A DNA stretch of 64,000 bases from CAVZQN01 sp963837395 (lineage in GTDB: Bacteria > Acidobacteriota > HRBIN11 > JAKEFK01). Below are positions 27,145 through 36,347 of the stretch, one piece after another. The stretch spans positions 2,604,001 to 2,668,000 of the forward strand of contig CAWINI010000004.1 of the NCBI GenBank assembly GCA_963837395.1, read 5' to 3'. Each line of letters opens with the position of its first letter. Positions within the stretch are counted from its first letter, which is position 1. Below the pieces are notes generated by a model, which did not search any database, was not told where the DNA came from, and saw only the letters and a program-made list of their open reading frames with translations. The position numbers and the translations under genes were made by a program.

Positions 27145-29403
27145 ATGGAACGACGTGTAGAAATTGAAGTAGGCGGAAAACCGCTCAAAATTGAAACCGG
27201 AAAATTAGCAAAGCAAGCAGACGGTTCAGCTGTAGTTCAACTTGGAGATACAGTAGTTTTAGTAACAGCTTGTTTTAACAAAACGCCTGTTGAAGGCCGC
27301 GATTTTTTACCATTAACAGTTGATTATCGTGAAAATACGTATGCAGCTGGAAAAATACCTGGTGGGTTTTTTAAGCGTGAGGGGAAACCGACTGAGAAAG
27401 AAGTTTTAACATCGCGTTTGATTGATCGCTCGGTCCGTCCGTTATTTCCAGATGGTTATTACCACGAAACCCAAGTGATTGCTTCAGTGCTTTCAGCCGA
27501 TCAGGAAAATGATCCTGATATGGCAGGGTTTGTAGGAACCAGCGTGGCACTCTATTTATCGGGCTGTCCATTCAACAATCCAATTGCGGGTGTGCGTGTT
27601 GGATTAATTGATGATCAATTTGTGATAAATCCAACGAACCAGGAACAGATCCGAAGCAAACTTGAATTGGTAGTAGCCGGAACTGAAAGTGCGATTGTCA
27701 TGGTGGAATGTTCCGCTCATGAAATTCCGGAAGAACGGATCATTGAGGCGATTGAATTTGCTCATGAGCAAATCAAGAAAATTATCGCGGGCATCAGGGA
27801 GTTGTATAACAGGCAACCATATTCAAAACTTCCTGTATCACCATCCGAGTTGCCTGCAGATTTACTTGCATCAGTCAAAGAAAAACATGGCGCTGAAATA
27901 TTGTCAGCTTTAAATGTGAAAGGGAAACTCGCTTCTCAGCAGGCACTTAGTGAGTTAGAAGATCGCATTATTAATGAAATTCCAGAAGAACAAGAAGAAC
28001 AGCGTGAATTAATGCAGCACGTTCTTGAAAAAGCGAAAGAGGAATTATTCCGCAATCAAGTCCTCAATGAACGCAGGCGTACAGATGGACGCGGGTTTAA
28101 AGAAATCAGACCGATTGATATTCAAGTTGGCCTTCTTCCACGAACTCATGGTTCAGCATTGTTTACGCGTGGTGAAACTCAAGCGCTTGCCACAGTGACA
28201 TTAGGAACATCGGATGATGCGCAGATAATCGATGAATTGGAAGGCGAAACACTCCGTAGATTTATGCTGCATTATAATTTCCCGCCTTATTCAGTTGGTG
28301 AGGTTGGATTTTTGAGAGCGCCATCCCGCCGCGAAATCGGACATGGTGCGTTAGCAGATAAAGCACTCCGCGCGATGATCCCGGATGAAAAATCGTTCCC
28401 ATACACGATCCGGCTTGTTTCCGATATTTTGGAATCCAACGGTTCGTCATCTATGGCCACGGTTTGTGGAGGCGCACTCGCATTAATGGATGCAGCAGTC
28501 CCGGTGAAAGCTCCAGTCGCGGGTGTTGCGATGGGGTTAGTTATGGAAGGATCCAAATACGCCGTTCTGACCGATATTCAAGGCGAAGAAGATCATACCG
28601 GTGATATGGATTTCAAGGTTGCTGGTACTGCAAACGGTGTTACTGCACTTCAAATGGATGTAAAGATTGAAGGCGTTTCTAAGCAACTAATGTTGGAAGC
28701 ATTGCAGCAAGCGAAAGAAGCGCGGTTATTTATTTTGGATAAGATGCTGCAAGTTCTTCCTGAATCGCGAAAAGAAATTTCAACCTTTGCTCCGCGATTG
28801 ATTTCCTTGAAAATTCCAGTTGCAAAAATTCGCGACGTTATCGGACCGGGCGGCAAAGTGATTCGCGGGATCATTGAACAAACCGGAGTCAAGATTGATG
28901 TTCAGGATGATGGCACTGTAACAATTGCCAGCGTAGATGAAGCAATGGCAAACAAAGCGCGTCAAATTGTTGAAGGCTTAACTGCTGAAGCGGAAAGAGG
29001 ACGTCAATATTTAGGTAAGGTTCAACGTTTGGAAGATTATGGTGCTTTCGTTGAAATACTTCCAGGTCAGCAGGGATTACTTCATGTTTCGGAAATCGCA
29101 CCTTTCCGCGTTCGCGATGTAAGAGATTTTATTAGCGAAGGACAAGAGTTGATGGTTCGTGTGATTGAAATTGCAGACAACGGAAAAATCAGACTCAGTC
29201 ATAAAGAATTCGCATCACCTACTCCGCCCCCCGGATATTCAACCGATGCTCCGCGCAGAGAAGGCGGTGAGCATCGTGAACACCGCGAATTCAGACGCGA
29301 TGGTGAGCATCGTCCTTCACGATTTGGAGATCGATCAGGCGATCGTGATCGTGGTCCGAGACGTACACCTCCCGGCCGCGACAGCAGATACGGCAACGAA
29401 TAA
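27145..29403 (+). CDS. pnp: Polyribonucleotide nucleotidyltransferase (PNPase)
   Basis: PNPase degrades RNA 3'-5' using phosphate. ATG 27145 is chosen (GGAG at 27131) over an in-frame upstream TTG at 27118. The order is RNase PH domain 1 (ETGKLAKQADGSAVV), an all-alpha linker, RNase PH domain 2 with RTDGRGFKEIRPI, FPPYSVGEVG, the active-site SNGSSSMATVCGG and GEEDHTGDMDFKVAGT, a KH domain (IRDVIGPGGKVIRGI) and an S1 domain (YLGKVQRLEDYGAFVEI). After S1 comes an Arg/Asp/His/Gly-rich tail of about 55 residues, longer and more charged than usual. Confidence 0.98.
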   Translation: MERRVEIEVGGKPLKIETGKLAKQADGSAVVQLGDTVVLVTACFNKTPVEGRDFLPLTVDYRENTYAAGKIPGGFFKREGKPTEKEVLTSRLIDRSVRPLFPDGYYHETQVIASVLSADQENDPDMAGFVGTSVALYLSGCPFNNPIAGVRVGLIDDQFVINPTNQEQIRSKLELVVAGTESAIVMVECSAHEIPEERIIEAIEFAHEQIKKIIAGIRELYNRQPYSKLPVSPSELPADLLASVKEKHGAEILSALNVKGKLASQQALSELEDRIINEIPEEQEEQRELMQHVLEKAKEELFRNQVLNERRRTDGRGFKEIRPIDIQVGLLPRTHGSALFTRGETQALATVTLGTSDDAQIIDELEGETLRRFMLHYNFPPYSVGEVGFLRAPSRREIGHGALADKALRAMIPDEKSFPYTIRLVSDILESNGSSSMATVCGGALALMDAAVPVKAPVAGVAMGLVMEGSKYAVLTDIQGEEDHTGDMDFKVAGTANGVTALQMDVKIEGVSKQLMLEALQQAKEARLFILDKMLQVLPESRKEISTFAPRLISLKIPVAKIRDVIGPGGKVIRGIIEQTGVKIDVQDDGTVTIASVDEAMANKARQIVEGLTAEAERGRQYLGKVQRLEDYGAFVEILPGQQGLLHVSEIAPFRVRDVRDFISEGQELMVRVIEIADNGKIRLSHKEFASPTPPPGYSTDAPRREGGEHREHREFRRDGEHRPSRFGDRSGDRDRGPRRTPPGRDSRYGNE

Positions 29404-29406
29404 TTA

Positions 29407-29431
29407 GGGGGGAGTAAACAAAAACTCCCCT
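29407..29431 (+). terminator. Hairpin after pnp, possible terminator
   Basis: GGGGAGT (29409-29415) and ACTCCCC (29424-29430) are perfect inverted arms with an A-rich 8-base loop, 6 bases after the pnp stop. No T-run follows, so termination strength is uncertain; it could instead protect the 3' end of the messenger. Confidence 0.55.
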
Positions 29432-29510
29432 ACTATGCTTATCCTACTATCCATCGAAAACCGCATAAAATCTGTCATTTTCCGGCGTCATACTACTCTT
29501 ATCCTACTAT
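29431..29510 (+). repeat. Pair of 20-bp direct repeats upstream of the porin gene
   Basis: TACTATGCTTATCCTACTAT (29431-29450) recurs as TACTACTCTTATCCTACTAT (29491-29510), exactly 60 bases later with two mismatches. The second copy abuts the putative -35 of the porin gene. Direct repeats of this spacing can be tandem operator sites; nothing identifies a regulator. Confidence 0.5.
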
Positions 29511-29538
29511 TTGACTTCCCTGCCCCTTCTCTGATAAC
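29511..29538 (+). promoter_or_regulatory. Possible promoter for the FadL-like porin gene
   Basis: TTGACT (29511-29516) is followed 16 bases later by GATAAC (29533-29538). The -10 is weak and the spacing is 1 below optimum. Placement after the pnp hairpin and immediately after the direct repeats makes it plausible. Confidence 0.4.
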
Positions 29539-29607
29539 CTGATTGGGGATTTGGAGAGAGCTTCCTTTGTTTTTAAGCTCCATGCAATCCAACTAAGAGG
29601 AGAGACT

Positions 29608-31016
29608 ATGAAAACGTTTCTGGTATGCCTGGCGGCTGTCCTTACCCTCGCCTTGGTATCGGATGTTTTTGCAATTACGGACGAGGAAATCTTTCGTGCA
29701 TTCAGCTTGAATCTTTCCACACCTGGTGCTCGGGCGCGAGCAATGGGAGGCGCATTTATTGGCCGAGCCGATGACGCAACGGCAGCGGAAACAAACCCCG
29801 CTGGCCTTAGTTTGTTGGTTCGTCCCGAAATCTCATTGGAATATGGTTTCGCAAACACCAGAACCATTACTAAATCTGTAACCAATATTCCAGTTTCAAA
29901 TTTTGATATCACTCCTTCACCAATTGAAAATCCAGATCCAGGCGGGCAATTGGATCCTACTATCGCATCATTCAATGCAGCCGACACACTTGATGAAGTT
30001 AACCAACTTGGTTTCTTAAGCGTTGTTTATCCATTTGATGGCCTTACCATTGCGGTGTCACGCCATCAACTGATTAAAACTCAAGCTTTAGTAAGAGGCG
30101 GCGTATCTGCCAGCCCATTTCATTTTGTTGAACCAAACGATTTTCTGGGAGCCGCTGATATTAACCAGGCAAATTATGCCGTTTCAGTTGCAGGCAAAAT
30201 TGGGGATCATTTTGCGTTAGGGGGCAATATTAAATTTGCTGATTTTCAGTTTGACTCTGCCATTGCTGCACGCCAGAAAGATCAGCGATTTCCTGGTGAC
30301 CACTTTACTTCAACCATCAGTAGCAGCGATACTAAAATTGGATTCACAGTAGGCGCACTGTATCGAGCAACCCCCAAATTTTCGCTGGGTGCTGTTTACC
30401 GCTATGAACCTGAGTTCACTCTGGACGCTTTTGTAGATAACAAAGACTTCGGTGGAAGCCCACTGATCATTGCAAGAACCGGCAACTCTGAAAGCAAAAT
30501 GGATATTCCGGATTCAGTTGGTTTGGGAATCTCGATTTCCCCAAGTCCGAATTTGAGTGTGAACTTTGACGTAGTAAGAGTTTTTCATTCCCAATTGGAG
30601 AACGTAGATATCGGGTATTCTTTGTTTACTCATCTTCTTCCAACGTTTCAACAGGCCAGCGAGATTTCATTCAAGATTAACGACGGCACAGATATTCATG
30701 TTGGTGCTGAATATCTCCACACTGGTGGAAATTACATCTGGGCATTCCGAGGCGGATATTATCGACAAGAACCAAATAGATTCTTCCTCGGTCCGCAGCA
30801 AATAGGGAGATTGGACTTTTCTTACTGCCTATTTTTGGAAAGACTGCTGGAGAAGATTATCACCATTTCACAATTGGTACTGGAATTACTCGTGGTCAGT
30901 TTCAGTTTGACTTTGCTCTTGATATGAGCCCAGCCATTCAAACAGATAGAGAGTTTATTCAAGGTGTAGAGGATGGTACAGTTAACGTCATCCTTTCTAC
31001 CGTATTCAGATTCTGA
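29608..31016 (+). CDS. FadL/OmpP1-type outer-membrane transport protein, one frameshift
   Basis: ATG 29608 has AGGAGAG upstream and starts a signal peptide (KTFLVCLAAVLTLALVSDVFA). The mature protein has the FadL/TodX pattern: an N-terminal plug (STPGARARAMGGAFIGRADDATAAETNPAGL), then beta strands. The original frame ends at 30927, but a -1 change near 30800-30835 (a T run at about 30832) moves the reading into GKTAGEDYHHFTIGTGITRGQFQFDFALD and ends in NVILSTVFRF, with the terminal Phe that the BAM complex recognises. That intact end argues for an assembly indel. It probably imports hydrophobic compounds such as fatty acids or aromatics. Confidence 0.82.
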
Positions 31017-31022
31017 AGTTTA

Positions 31023-31050
31023 TGGGCGCCTGCTGAAAGGTGGGCGCCCA
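31023..31050 (+). terminator. Terminator-like hairpin after the porin gene
   Basis: TGGGCGCC (31023-31030) and GGCGCCCA (31043-31050) are perfect 8-bp arms 6 bases after the restored porin stop. A moderately T-rich stretch follows. That it falls directly after the corrected stop supports the frameshift correction. Confidence 0.65.
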
Positions 31051-31242
31051 ATTCATTTCCCTCCTGCTTTAATCTCTAATATTAACCGCTTTTAAAGCTT
31101 TTCTTCGATTACCTAATTCACTCATACCTCTCACTGTGATACTGATTCCGTCCTTGCGTATATACGAGTGGCGATAATTCTATTTCTTCTCCAGTAGATC
31201 ATGCTATACTCAGATTAATTAGAGAAAATTAGGGAGAGCAAA

Positions 31243-31509
31243 ATGGAATTAAAAGATTTCGAAGAATTTTTAGAGAGAAAGGGCCAGTTGACGAGGATTC
31301 AAGTAAACATTCTGCGGAGTGACCTTGAGCTCCTGGCTAAGTATGCTGCCTATGTTACCAAGACTAAGAACAGTCGTCTAACCGTAGCTGATCTCTGCCA
31401 ATTAGCAATCAGAGACTATGTTGATAAGCACAAAGAAGACCTGATTGAGAAAATTGGAGACTTTGAGTACGTTCCTCGAGGAAAGCGCCAAAAGAGGGAG
31501 CCAAAGTGA
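31243..31509 (+). CDS. Small ribbon-helix-helix-like protein, possible DNA-binding or antitoxin-type
   Basis: An 88-residue protein with a good ribosome site (AGGGAGAG, about 31230). Its middle reads as a strand (TRIQVNILRSD) followed by two helices (LELLAKYAAYVTKT; VADLCQLAIRDYVDKH), the size and order of an RHH fold, and a basic tail (VPRGKRQKREPK). I do not recognise a specific family. A 23-codon GTG frame overlaps its stop (GTGA, 31506), the arrangement typical of antitoxin-toxin pairs, but that frame ends quickly at 31577. It could be a surviving antitoxin or regulator whose partner has decayed. Confidence 0.6.
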   Translation: MELKDFEEFLERKGQLTRIQVNILRSDLELLAKYAAYVTKTKNSRLTVADLCQLAIRDYVDKHKEDLIEKIGDFEYVPRGKRQKREPK

Positions 31510-32033
31510 ACCTTCTCCTTTTTGATGGATCCAGCATGGCTATCGTCAATGCCGAATATTTGTTGTTGAATGTTTGATTAGATTATGTTTGAAAGTATCT
31601 CCAATTCTTATGGAACTGGAGATTCAGTCAGTAGTGTCCTGTTTGATGTTAAGTATGATTCTGGAACTAATGGAAGAATCCATTCTCGAGAAAAGGTGAA
31701 ATCTGAATTAAGTATTCCGCCTCAATTTTCGCCTAAATCCTGTTAGTTTTGCTCTTCACTTGTTTCGAAAATCTACGACTTCCCGATTCAATTTTAGTCA
31801 AACCTCGCGAAGTGATCACGAAATTTATTGTCGTCCTTACCTGGTCTGGTATGGCAACGATTAAGGGATGTTGCTCTGAAGCCACGCTTTTCGAAAGCTA
31901 GATCCAACTTTTCAAACATAGAGTTCTGGCTCATCTATTGTGGTAATTTCCGTCTTAATGGTTCCAATTTTAGGTGACCCAGATGTATTTTTGAATGACT
32001 TTGTTGGGTAAACTTCTATGCTATATAGAAATC
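31510..32033. other. Gene-poor gap with possible small-gene remnants
   Basis: No convincing gene was found in this 524-base gap between the RHH-like gene and the end of uvrA. Two short frames exist: plus 31585-31746 (53 codons, starting FESISNSYGTGDSV) and minus 31794-31934 (46 codons, SQNSMFEKLDLAFEKRGF). Directly before the latter on the minus strand is a second frame (IEVYPTKSFKNTSGSPK) ending where the 46-codon frame begins, as in one small gene broken by an indel. None matches a family I know. Degraded accessory genes are the simplest reading. Confidence 0.35.
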
Positions 32034-34649
32034 TTAGTCCAAAACTTCGGCGAGGAAGTGACCGGTAATCGATCTTGAAGATCGAGCGATTTGTTCAGGC
32101 GTACCAGAAGCGACAATCTTTCCCCCCTTCACGCCCCCTTCCGGACCAAGATCTAAAATGTAATCCGCGCACTTTATAATTTCCATGTTGTGTTCAATCA
32201 CAATGACCGTATTACCATTCTCAACGAGCCGAACTAGAATTTTTAGCAGTTGATGAACGTCTTCGAAATGAAGTCCGGTGGTAGGCTCGTCAAGAATATA
32301 GAGCGTTTTTCCCGTACCTCGTTTGCATAATTCCTTTGCAAGCTTAATTCGCTGTGCTTCCCCTCCGGAGAGGGTCGTGGCTGGTTGACCGAGGTGAATA
32401 TAACCCAAACCTACTTGCTCCAGGACATCGAGTCTTGCCTTCATTTGAGGATGATATTGAAAGAATTCTGCGGCCTCAGAGATGGTCATATCCAGAACAT
32501 CGGCAATGTTCTTCCCTTCATAAGTGACTTCCAAAGTTTGCTGATTATAGCGCTTACCACCACATACGTCGCATCTCACAAAAACGTCGGGCATGAAATG
32601 CATGATGATGCGTGTCTCTCCATAACCGCGGCATTCCGCACAACGCCCGTCCGAAACATTGAATGAAAAACGGCCAGGCGTATAACCACGAATCCTGGAC
32701 TCAGGAAGTTGGGCAAAGAAGTCACGGATGTGATTAAACAAGCCCACGTAAGTTGCGGGGTTCGAGCGCGGAGTCCGGCCGATTGGAGCCTGATCAATGT
32801 TGATGATTTTATCGATCTGATTGACCCCTTCAATTTTCAAATGTTGCCCAGGAGTTGCTTTGGATTTGTACAAGATTTTGGACACTTCTTTATACAGGAT
32901 ATCCAACACCAGTGTGGACTTGCCTGAGCCTGAAACGCCTGTAACTACGGTAAGTAATCCAATAGGGAACTTAGCAGTAATGTTTTTCAGGTTGTGTTCA
33001 GCTGCACCTATGACTTCGAGATATCCTCGTTGCGGTTTTCTGCGAAATGGAGGGACTTCTATCTTCTTCCTTCCGGTCAGATATGCCGCGGTAAGTGACT
33101 CATCACTTTTTAGGACTGCAGTCAGCTTTCCTGCAGCAACCACCGCACCCCCATTTTTTCCAGCCCCAGGTCCCAGGTCAACAACATAATCAGCCGATCG
33201 GATGGTCTGCTCATCATGTTCTACAACAAGCACCGTGTTTCCTAGCTCTTTCATGGTTATCAGTGCATCAATCAACCTTCGGTTATCGCGTGGATGGAGT
33301 CCGATTGTAGGTTCATCAAGAACATAAAGAATGCCACGGAGTTTCGCTCCAATTTGACTGGCAAGTCTTACCCGTTGGGCTTCACCACTGGACAGAGTTG
33401 CGATCTTCCTATCCAGGCTTACATACTCCAGACCGACCCTTTTTAAGAAGTTAAGTTTTTCCCGCATTTCTCGCAGGATGGGAGTAGCAATTAATGATTC
33501 TTGCTCACCAAAACGCCATGATTCAAAGAGCGCATCTGCATCGCTAACTGACAGATTCATAACCTCCGCAATGTTCCGATCTCCAATCCGTACAAACAAA
33601 GCTTCCTCGCGGAGACGCATTCCATTGCACACAGGACATACCCTTATTTCCTCTTCCTCGAGATCATCTTCTGCAACCTGCCATTGATCCAACGCATCCT
33701 TGGTTGGTGAATAATAAAGCTCTCGCGCAGAGGCAGTTGATGTGATCAATATTTCTTCCGCTCGTTTTTCAGCCATGCGATAAACGCGCGTAGCTGATCC
33801 AACCTCACCAATACCATCACATTCCGGACATGCTCCAACCGGTGAATTAAATGAAAAGAAACGTGGTTCAATTTCAGGAAAATTAAATCCACATTTTCCA
33901 CATGCCCGATTAATAGAGAACAGCTTTTCTTCCGTTCCTGAAAGTACAACTATGTCCCCTTTTCCTAGCTTTAGAGCATATTCCACGGAATTGCGGATCC
34001 TTTCTCGCTGAACATCCCTTAAAGGAAAACGATCCACAACCAGTTCAATCGTGTGAAACTTATGACGCTCCAGTTTTATTGGCTGATCCAGAAACGTCAT
34101 ACTTCCATCGATCCGGGCGCGAGAAAAACCTTTTTTAAGGAAGTCTTCTAACTCTTTTCGATATTCTCCTTTTCTTTCTCGAATAATCGGTGCAAGGATC
34201 TGAATTTCTGCGTTGCCTTCTTCTGTTACGATCTGCTCCACAATTTGATCCGTAGTTTGCGACTGAATTGGTAGATCACAACGCGGACAATATGGTGCGC
34301 CTATACGCGCATACAACAATCGCAAATAATCTTGAACTTCAGTGACTGTTGCGACAGTGGATCTTGGATTTCGAGTGATCGTTTTTTGTTCAATTGAAAT
34401 TGCCGGCGATAATCCTTCGATTGAATCAACATCCGGTTTTTCCATCATCTGCAGGAATTGCCTGGCATACGCTGATAATGATTCCACGTAACGGCGCTGC
34501 CCTTCACCGAAGATGGTGTCAAAAGCCAATGATGACTTTCCACTTCCACTAAGCCCGGTGATAACGATTAATTGATTTCTGGGGAGGTCAACATCCACGT
34601 TCTTTAAATTGTGTTGTCTGGCTCCGCGAACAATAATTTCTTTATACAT
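32034..34649 (-). CDS. uvrA: Excinuclease ABC subunit A
   Basis: UvrA, with UvrB, recognises bulky DNA lesions. Both ABC modules are present: Walker A GLSGSGKSS (near residue 33) and GVSGSGKSTLVLDIL, signatures TLSSGEAQRVRLASQIG and TTLSGGEAQRIKLAKEL, Walker B YVLDEPTIGLHPRDN and YILDEPTTGLHFEDV. Zinc-binding pairs occur in CGKCGFNFPE with CPECDGIGE and in CAECRGYGE with CDVCGGKRYN. At 871 residues it is about 70 shorter than most UvrA proteins; the missing length lies between CDGIGEV and VCPVCNGMRL, with a clean frame, so it looks like a natural variant. Its start overlaps the membrane-protein gene by 8 bases. Confidence 0.97.
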   Translation of the reverse strand: MYKEIIVRGARQHNLKNVDVDLPRNQLIVITGLSGSGKSSLAFDTIFGEGQRRYVESLSAYARQFLQMMEKPDVDSIEGLSPAISIEQKTITRNPRSTVATVTEVQDYLRLLYARIGAPYCPRCDLPIQSQTTDQIVEQIVTEEGNAEIQILAPIIRERKGEYRKELEDFLKKGFSRARIDGSMTFLDQPIKLERHKFHTIELVVDRFPLRDVQRERIRNSVEYALKLGKGDIVVLSGTEEKLFSINRACGKCGFNFPEIEPRFFSFNSPVGACPECDGIGEVGSATRVYRMAEKRAEEILITSTASARELYYSPTKDALDQWQVAEDDLEEEEIRVCPVCNGMRLREEALFVRIGDRNIAEVMNLSVSDADALFESWRFGEQESLIATPILREMREKLNFLKRVGLEYVSLDRKIATLSSGEAQRVRLASQIGAKLRGILYVLDEPTIGLHPRDNRRLIDALITMKELGNTVLVVEHDEQTIRSADYVVDLGPGAGKNGGAVVAAGKLTAVLKSDESLTAAYLTGRKKIEVPPFRRKPQRGYLEVIGAAEHNLKNITAKFPIGLLTVVTGVSGSGKSTLVLDILYKEVSKILYKSKATPGQHLKIEGVNQIDKIINIDQAPIGRTPRSNPATYVGLFNHIRDFFAQLPESRIRGYTPGRFSFNVSDGRCAECRGYGETRIIMHFMPDVFVRCDVCGGKRYNQQTLEVTYEGKNIADVLDMTISEAAEFFQYHPQMKARLDVLEQVGLGYIHLGQPATTLSGGEAQRIKLAKELCKRGTGKTLYILDEPTTGLHFEDVHQLLKILVRLVENGNTVIVIEHNMEIIKCADYILDLGPEGGVKGGKIVASGTPEQIARSSRSITGHFLAEVLD

Positions 34650-35595
34650 CTTTCTGTTTCTGTGGTTTTTTTAGTAAGTATAAAATTCCGCCAATAATTC
34701 CGTAGGAAAACGTCAAAATATAATCCCAAAGTGAGAACGCTACAGCCTGCGCTTCCGTTACCCCAAATGGCTTTAACAGATAAATATAAGAAAATTCCCG
34801 CACACCAATACCGCCCGGGGTAAGTGGAATCAATTGAATACAGATCAGGATCGGCATTACGATACAGGCTTCAAGGAAGCCAAGGCTCATGCCAATTCCA
34901 CGTGCTATAAAAAAATAGTAAAGAATGACGTTCCCTTGCAACACCAAACCCAATATAAAGGCGTAAAACACGACGCTTTTGGAGTTGGAAAAATGCCAGA
35001 AGGCGTCGAATAATCCTATTAATTTTGTGGAAATTTTTGATGGGAGCTTGGCTACGATCGCTTTCAACAAATTCGCGAATCGGTCGCTTCCATAGAATAA
35101 GAGAGCAAATAAGAATCCGCAAATGGTCAACGTTAGCAAAGCGATCGCGAACGATTGAATTTCGTGTAACCTTGGATAGAAAACAAGTGCAGTAACACCG
35201 ATTAACAACAGTCCATAAATTCCAGACAAACGTTCCACTACGATTACAGCAAATGGGCGCAGCAATTCTCCACTGTATTTTTTGGAATCGACCATCCGGT
35301 AAACATCACCTCCCACGCGCGTAGGAAGGAAATTGTTAAAAAAGCCTCCGATCAGATACGACTGAAGCAAATCGAACATCGGAGCGCGAACGTTATGAAC
35401 CGCAAGTAGAATTTGCCAGCGATAAGCACTCAGCAATAAACCAATAATGTGTAATCCACCTGCAGCGATGATCCATCTAAAATCGCTGTTTTTTAATTCA
35501 GCGCCAGTTTTGGAAAGATTCACCTTGAAAGAAAACAGAAGGATGATCAGTACGATTCCAACGGCGAGCTTAATCCAATGTGAGCGAAGCTTCAT
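34642..35595 (-). CDS. YbhN/AglD-type membrane protein (lysylphosphatidylglycerol synthase TM domain family)
   Basis: A 317-residue inner-membrane protein with about eight helices and the family motif SYLIGGFFNNFLPTRVGGDVYRM, then PLTPGGIGVREFSYIYLL. Members are proposed to move or flip lipid-linked compounds such as polyprenyl-phosphate sugars. It starts inside the methyltransferase stop (ATGA, 4-base overlap) and runs 8 bases into uvrA. A GT4 glycosyltransferase and a methyltransferase precede it, so a cell-envelope glycolipid role is likely (inference from context). Confidence 0.85.
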   Translation of the reverse strand: MKLRSHWIKLAVGIVLIILLFSFKVNLSKTGAELKNSDFRWIIAAGGLHIIGLLLSAYRWQILLAVHNVRAPMFDLLQSYLIGGFFNNFLPTRVGGDVYRMVDSKKYSGELLRPFAVIVVERLSGIYGLLLIGVTALVFYPRLHEIQSFAIALLTLTICGFLFALLFYGSDRFANLLKAIVAKLPSKISTKLIGLFDAFWHFSNSKSVVFYAFILGLVLQGNVILYYFFIARGIGMSLGFLEACIVMPILICIQLIPLTPGGIGVREFSYIYLLKPFGVTEAQAVAFSLWDYILTFSYGIIGGILYLLKKPQKQKDV

Positions 35596-36332
35596 CGGCT
35601 GCGGCGGGCGAATAATGTAAAAGGTGATCCAAACCGGCGAGTTAAACCAATCCGGGAAAATAATTTTTCGGCAGCATTCATCAGCCGTTTACTGCGCAAG
35701 GTTCTGTAAACGGCAAGTGGAAGGAAAAAACCTGGATCAATGGAAACAACATCAAACCCATGCGATTTCAATTCGCTGAAAACCTCATCAGTGTCAAAAG
35801 TACGATAAGACTGAACTTTGCTGGAAAATAATTTTCGCAGCGAATGCCACACCGGTGCCAAAAGTAAAAACCCATGTCTTGGTGGAAAATCGATAATCAC
35901 CCAATCGTTTGAAATTCTACACAGTTCACTGAATGCTTTTTTCCAATCCACCACGTGCAATAGCATCCGGAAACTTAATGAACAATCAAAATTACGATCA
36001 GGAAAGCGAAGCTCCTGGGCATCAACAATTCTCACTTCCAGGTTCGGACTATTAGTTTTCTGTTGGAGCACTTCGAGCATTTGAGCGGATGCATCACACG
36101 CTGTGATCTTAGCTCCTTTTTCGATCAATGGAATTGTTAAACGTCCCGTTCCGGCGCCGATATCTGCAATTTTCCAACCTTCAACCGAAGGTAATTCGCG
36201 AAACACAACCTGTTCCTGATTCCATTTAATGAATTCGCCGATCGATCCACCAAAACGTTCACTGTCAAATGACTTCGCGACTTGAGGATCGGCATAAATT
36301 TTATAGCTGTAATGATTTCTGATTTGATTCAT
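35592..36332 (-). CDS. SAM-dependent methyltransferase, class I
   Basis: A 246-residue enzyme with SAM motif I VADIGAGTGRLTIPLIEKG-like (WKIADIGAGTGRL), motif II (ITACDASAQMLEVLQ) and a post-motif FPDRNFDCSLSFRMLLHVVDW. A basic, hydrophobic C-terminal region follows (RRFGSPFTLFARR). The substrate is unknown; placement between GT4 and the YbhN-like gene suggests methylation of a glycolipid or its sugar. Fifteen bases separate it from the upstream GT4 gene. Confidence 0.85.
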   Translation of the reverse strand: MNQIRNHYSYKIYADPQVAKSFDSERFGGSIGEFIKWNQEQVVFRELPSVEGWKIADIGAGTGRLTIPLIEKGAKITACDASAQMLEVLQQKTNSPNLEVRIVDAQELRFPDRNFDCSLSFRMLLHVVDWKKAFSELCRISNDWVIIDFPPRHGFLLLAPVWHSLRKLFSSKVQSYRTFDTDEVFSELKSHGFDVVSIDPGFFLPLAVYRTLRSKRLMNAAEKLFSRIGLTRRFGSPFTLFARRSR

Positions 36333-36347
36333 GAAACTGATTTGCTC

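Noticed and set aside
29407..29431. Strong Rho-independent terminator after pnp
   Set aside because: The hairpin is real but no T-run follows, so it is listed only as a possible terminator.
31794..31934. 46-codon minus-strand frame downstream of uvrA
   Set aside because: Too short and without a clear ribosome site; kept only as a possible remnant in the gap entry.
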